From CAZZCU01 sp964652825 (lineage in GTDB: Bacteria; Bdellovibrionota_B; Oligoflexia; Oligoflexales; CAZZCU01), in contig CAZZCU010000017.1 in the NCBI GenBank assembly GCA_964652825.1, forward strand, positions 1-47,070: DNA of 47,070 nt, read 5' to 3'. The notes below the pieces were generated by a model. The model was not told the origin of the DNA. It saw only the letters and a list, made by a program, of their open reading frames with translations, and did not search any database. Within the stretch, counting starts at the first letter, position 1. Every line of letters begins with the position of its first letter. Both the position numbers and the translations under genes were made by a program. Positions 45,266 to 47,070 of this stretch are shown in pieces.

Positions 45266-46207
45266 TTATTGTTGAATAATTTGTTCTAACCAATCGCCAA
45301 CAAAATGCGGTGGGCCTTTGTGAATCCGCGCAAAAAAACTGTTGGTTGTACGTTGGCATTCCAGGTTTTCTTTGGGGCAGTAGCCATCCGAGTTAACGCC
45401 GACGACTTCCGATGTGTTGTTGGTGGAGAAAACCGGTCCGCCGGAGTCGCCGCTGCCAAGATTGGCGTAGCGGGGACCGTACAATGAGCCAAGCACACCG
45501 AAAAAATCTAGCAAACTGGGTTTGCCATCGATTTCGGCTTCGGTGCCTATCAGCGCTGTTTCGAGCTCAGGTGGTGTCGCGACACGAGAACGATGGAATT
45601 TCAGCATTGGTCTGAAATCGGTGTTGTCCTCGTCTTGTGCCCCATAACCCATAATGGTCACGGTCTGGCCGGAGAAAACATAGGCGAGATTTACCCGCGC
45701 AATCGGTGCTTGCTTAAATGTCCCTTGGGGATTCTCGACCTTCACAATGGCGATATCAGGCACTGGTGCTCGCAGGCGCATGCACGATGTGCGTTCGTTT
45801 TTGGGTTTGTTCATACATTCTTGCAAGAGTGGTGGTAGTAACACCGCGTTGATCTTTAATCGTTCGATGCTTGGTGCCTGGGCGAGATTGCGATCAAAAG
45901 AATAAAGTAACTCTTTATCAGGCACGATGAGTGGATTGTGCCGCCATTTTCCCGCGCCGTTTTTGGTCGGCGTTTGTTCCAGCACGCAATGAGCTGCTGT
46001 TAATAAGAGTGATGGTGAAATCTTGGTTGCCGTGCAATACGACGACATGATGTCTTCGGCAGGCGTAGTCCAGATAAATACCGATGGATATTCGTTGTGC
46101 ACCGCCGCCGCGCCGCCAACCAATGCTCGCGCCTGCCCGCTGCTTAACAAAACGCAGACTAGTAATGTGGCCACCCCAAGAGGTCGTCGACAATCTCGCG
46201 TCTTCAT
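45266..46207 (-). CDS. Secreted trypsin-like serine protease (S1)
   Basis: 313 aa: a Sec signal (MKTRDCRRPLGVATLLVCVLLSSGQARA) and an S1 domain beginning LVGGAAAVHNEYPSVF. The catalytic triad is intact: His in LLTAAHC, Asp in VPDIAIVKV, Ser in GSGDSGGPVF. No large C-terminal extension; ends just after FVGDWLEQIIQQ. It would be released or periplasmic. It is convergent with dabB, 18 bp between stops. Related to the protease at 37361 and the pseudogene at 32321. Confidence 0.93.
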   Translation of the reverse strand: MKTRDCRRPLGVATLLVCVLLSSGQARALVGGAAAVHNEYPSVFIWTTPAEDIMSSYCTATKISPSLLLTAAHCVLEQTPTKNGAGKWRHNPLIVPDKELLYSFDRNLAQAPSIERLKINAVLLPPLLQECMNKPKNERTSCMRLRAPVPDIAIVKVENPQGTFKQAPIARVNLAYVFSGQTVTIMGYGAQDEDNTDFRPMLKFHRSRVATPPELETALIGTEAEIDGKPSLLDFFGVLGSLYGPRYANLGSGDSGGPVFSTNNTSEVVGVNSDGYCPKENLECQRTTNSFFARIHKGPPHFVGDWLEQIIQQ

Positions 46208-46377
46208 TCGGCTTCACCTTTAATCGTTCCATTAAGATACCTCCGGAGAGTAAAAATTGCACTATCGATCGGTAGACGGAAAGGCTCATTGCCTGGCTTC
46301 GGCAGGAATCGTGGCTTGACCCCCGCCCAGGGTGGAGGCATCCTGTACATATACAATTATTAAGGCAGGATTATTAT

Positions 46378-47067
46378 ATGTACCGATGCGCATACACGTG
46401 GCTCATTAGTTTTAGTCTGATTACCCTAAGCTTTACTGCTTGCCGAACCAGCGACAAACGCTCGAACAGCCCTGCCAAGAACCCGCCGTCGGCGACGACC
46501 AACCCCAGTCCGTCCACGGATCCTAATGTTATTACCGAGACCAATCAGGACTTTACTAACGGTAACACTCAGGCACCCGTTAAACTGGAATATTTCGCCG
46601 ACTTACAGTGCGGCGCCTGCAAAAATATGAGTATTGTTCTGGATGATGTGATGAAAAAATATCCCAACAAGGTTTTATGGATTTTTCGGAACTTTCCAAA
46701 AGACTCCTCCTGTTGGGACTACCAAGGGACTTACAATCATCAATATGCCTGCAAAGCTCATGTCGCCGCTCGCTGCGTTGGCCTGACCAAGAATAGATTT
46801 TGGGACATGAAGGATCGGATATTTGCCAATCAGGAGGCTACCACCCCCGCCGCCCTCAAAGATTGGGCGAGGGGTTTGGGCATGACCGAGCAACAGTACG
46901 ACGCTTGCATCGCCATGCCAGCCGTGCTCGACAAAGTCAAAGCCGATATCGCTGATGGCAAAAGCCGCGGCGTTACCGGTACACCAACCATCTACATCAA
47001 TGGCGTTAAAATCTATCCCGCGACGCGGGCAAAAGTCGAAGCTGAGATCAATCGTCAACTGCGCTGA
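46378..47067 (+). CDS. DsbA-family thioredoxin-fold lipoprotein
   Basis: 229 aa: a hydrophobic signal with a weak lipobox (FTAC, Cys22) and a Pro/Ser/Asn-rich linker to about residue 60. The DsbA/Thioredoxin_4 domain has active-site C78-G-A-C81 (EYFADLQCGACKN) and the cis-Pro motif GVTGTPTIYING (Pro203). It has the family helical insert with paired Cys. It would oxidise or isomerise disulfides of exported proteins, of which this window has several. ATG 46378 follows GGCAGGA. The stop is right at the window's end. Confidence 0.92.
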   Translation: MYRCAYTWLISFSLITLSFTACRTSDKRSNSPAKNPPSATTNPSPSTDPNVITETNQDFTNGNTQAPVKLEYFADLQCGACKNMSIVLDDVMKKYPNKVLWIFRNFPKDSSCWDYQGTYNHQYACKAHVAARCVGLTKNRFWDMKDRIFANQEATTPAALKDWARGLGMTEQQYDACIAMPAVLDKVKADIADGKSRGVTGTPTIYINGVKIYPATRAKVEAEINRQLR

Positions 47068-47070
47068 CGG

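Overview
The window reads as a chromosomal segment of a Gram-negative bacterium. It has a heptose-ADP (LPS core) gene, many predicted lipoproteins and outer-membrane barrels, and three secreted trypsin-like protease loci, one of them broken. Such secreted proteases and lipoproteins, together with a large periplasmic TPR operon, would fit a Bdellovibrionota/Oligoflexia or other former 'Deltaproteobacteria'-type organism. This placement is an inference; no rRNA is present to settle it.

Layout: 0-4.4 kb holds the 3' end of hldE, an alpha/beta-hydrolase lipoprotein, a large lipoprotein, a NYN-domain nuclease-like protein and another lipoprotein. At 4.6-10.5 kb are a tRNA-Met with a good promoter, carAB (with sequence signatures of the eukaryotic CAD type) and a thiolase. 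At 10.5-14.8 kb are a small Cys-rich protein, a TPR/cyclic-nucleotide-binding protein, an outer-membrane barrel, an rppH-like Nudix gene, a small membrane protein and a stand-alone receiver. At 14.9-23.4 kb is a tightly coupled five-gene minus-strand operon: lytic transglycosylase, coiled-coil periplasmic protein, two giant TPR proteins and a TPR lipoprotein. It resembles the periplasmic parts of trans-envelope machines such as Glt.

The main discovery is at 23.8-32.3 kb, directly abutting a tRNA-Pro. Two divergent modules each carry their own NsrR-like Rrf2 repressor and their own 11-1-11 inverted-repeat operator. Module A is a CcoI-type copper ATPase plus rrf2, divergent from a non-canonical cbb3-type oxidase (ccoN with a CcoS-like N-terminal extension, ccoO, and a single-heme cytochrome c in place of CcoP). 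Module B is rrf2 plus nnrS, divergent from a truncated globin and a 2Fe-2S flavin reductase, which together look like a split NO dioxygenase. I read this as a nitric-oxide-controlled respiration and detoxification island. A degraded protease gene lies at its right edge, and a possible 13-bp imperfect repeat of the tRNA 3' end lies beyond that.

At 33-39.6 kb is accessory territory: a barrel protein, a perfect 27-bp inverted repeat, small secreted proteins, a LysR regulator, a DUF72 protein, a serine-protease lipoprotein and about 700 bp without a clear gene. At 39.6-45.2 kb an overlapping SulP-dabA-dabB operon probably accumulates inorganic carbon. The window ends with another secreted trypsin-like protease and a DsbA-like lipoprotein.
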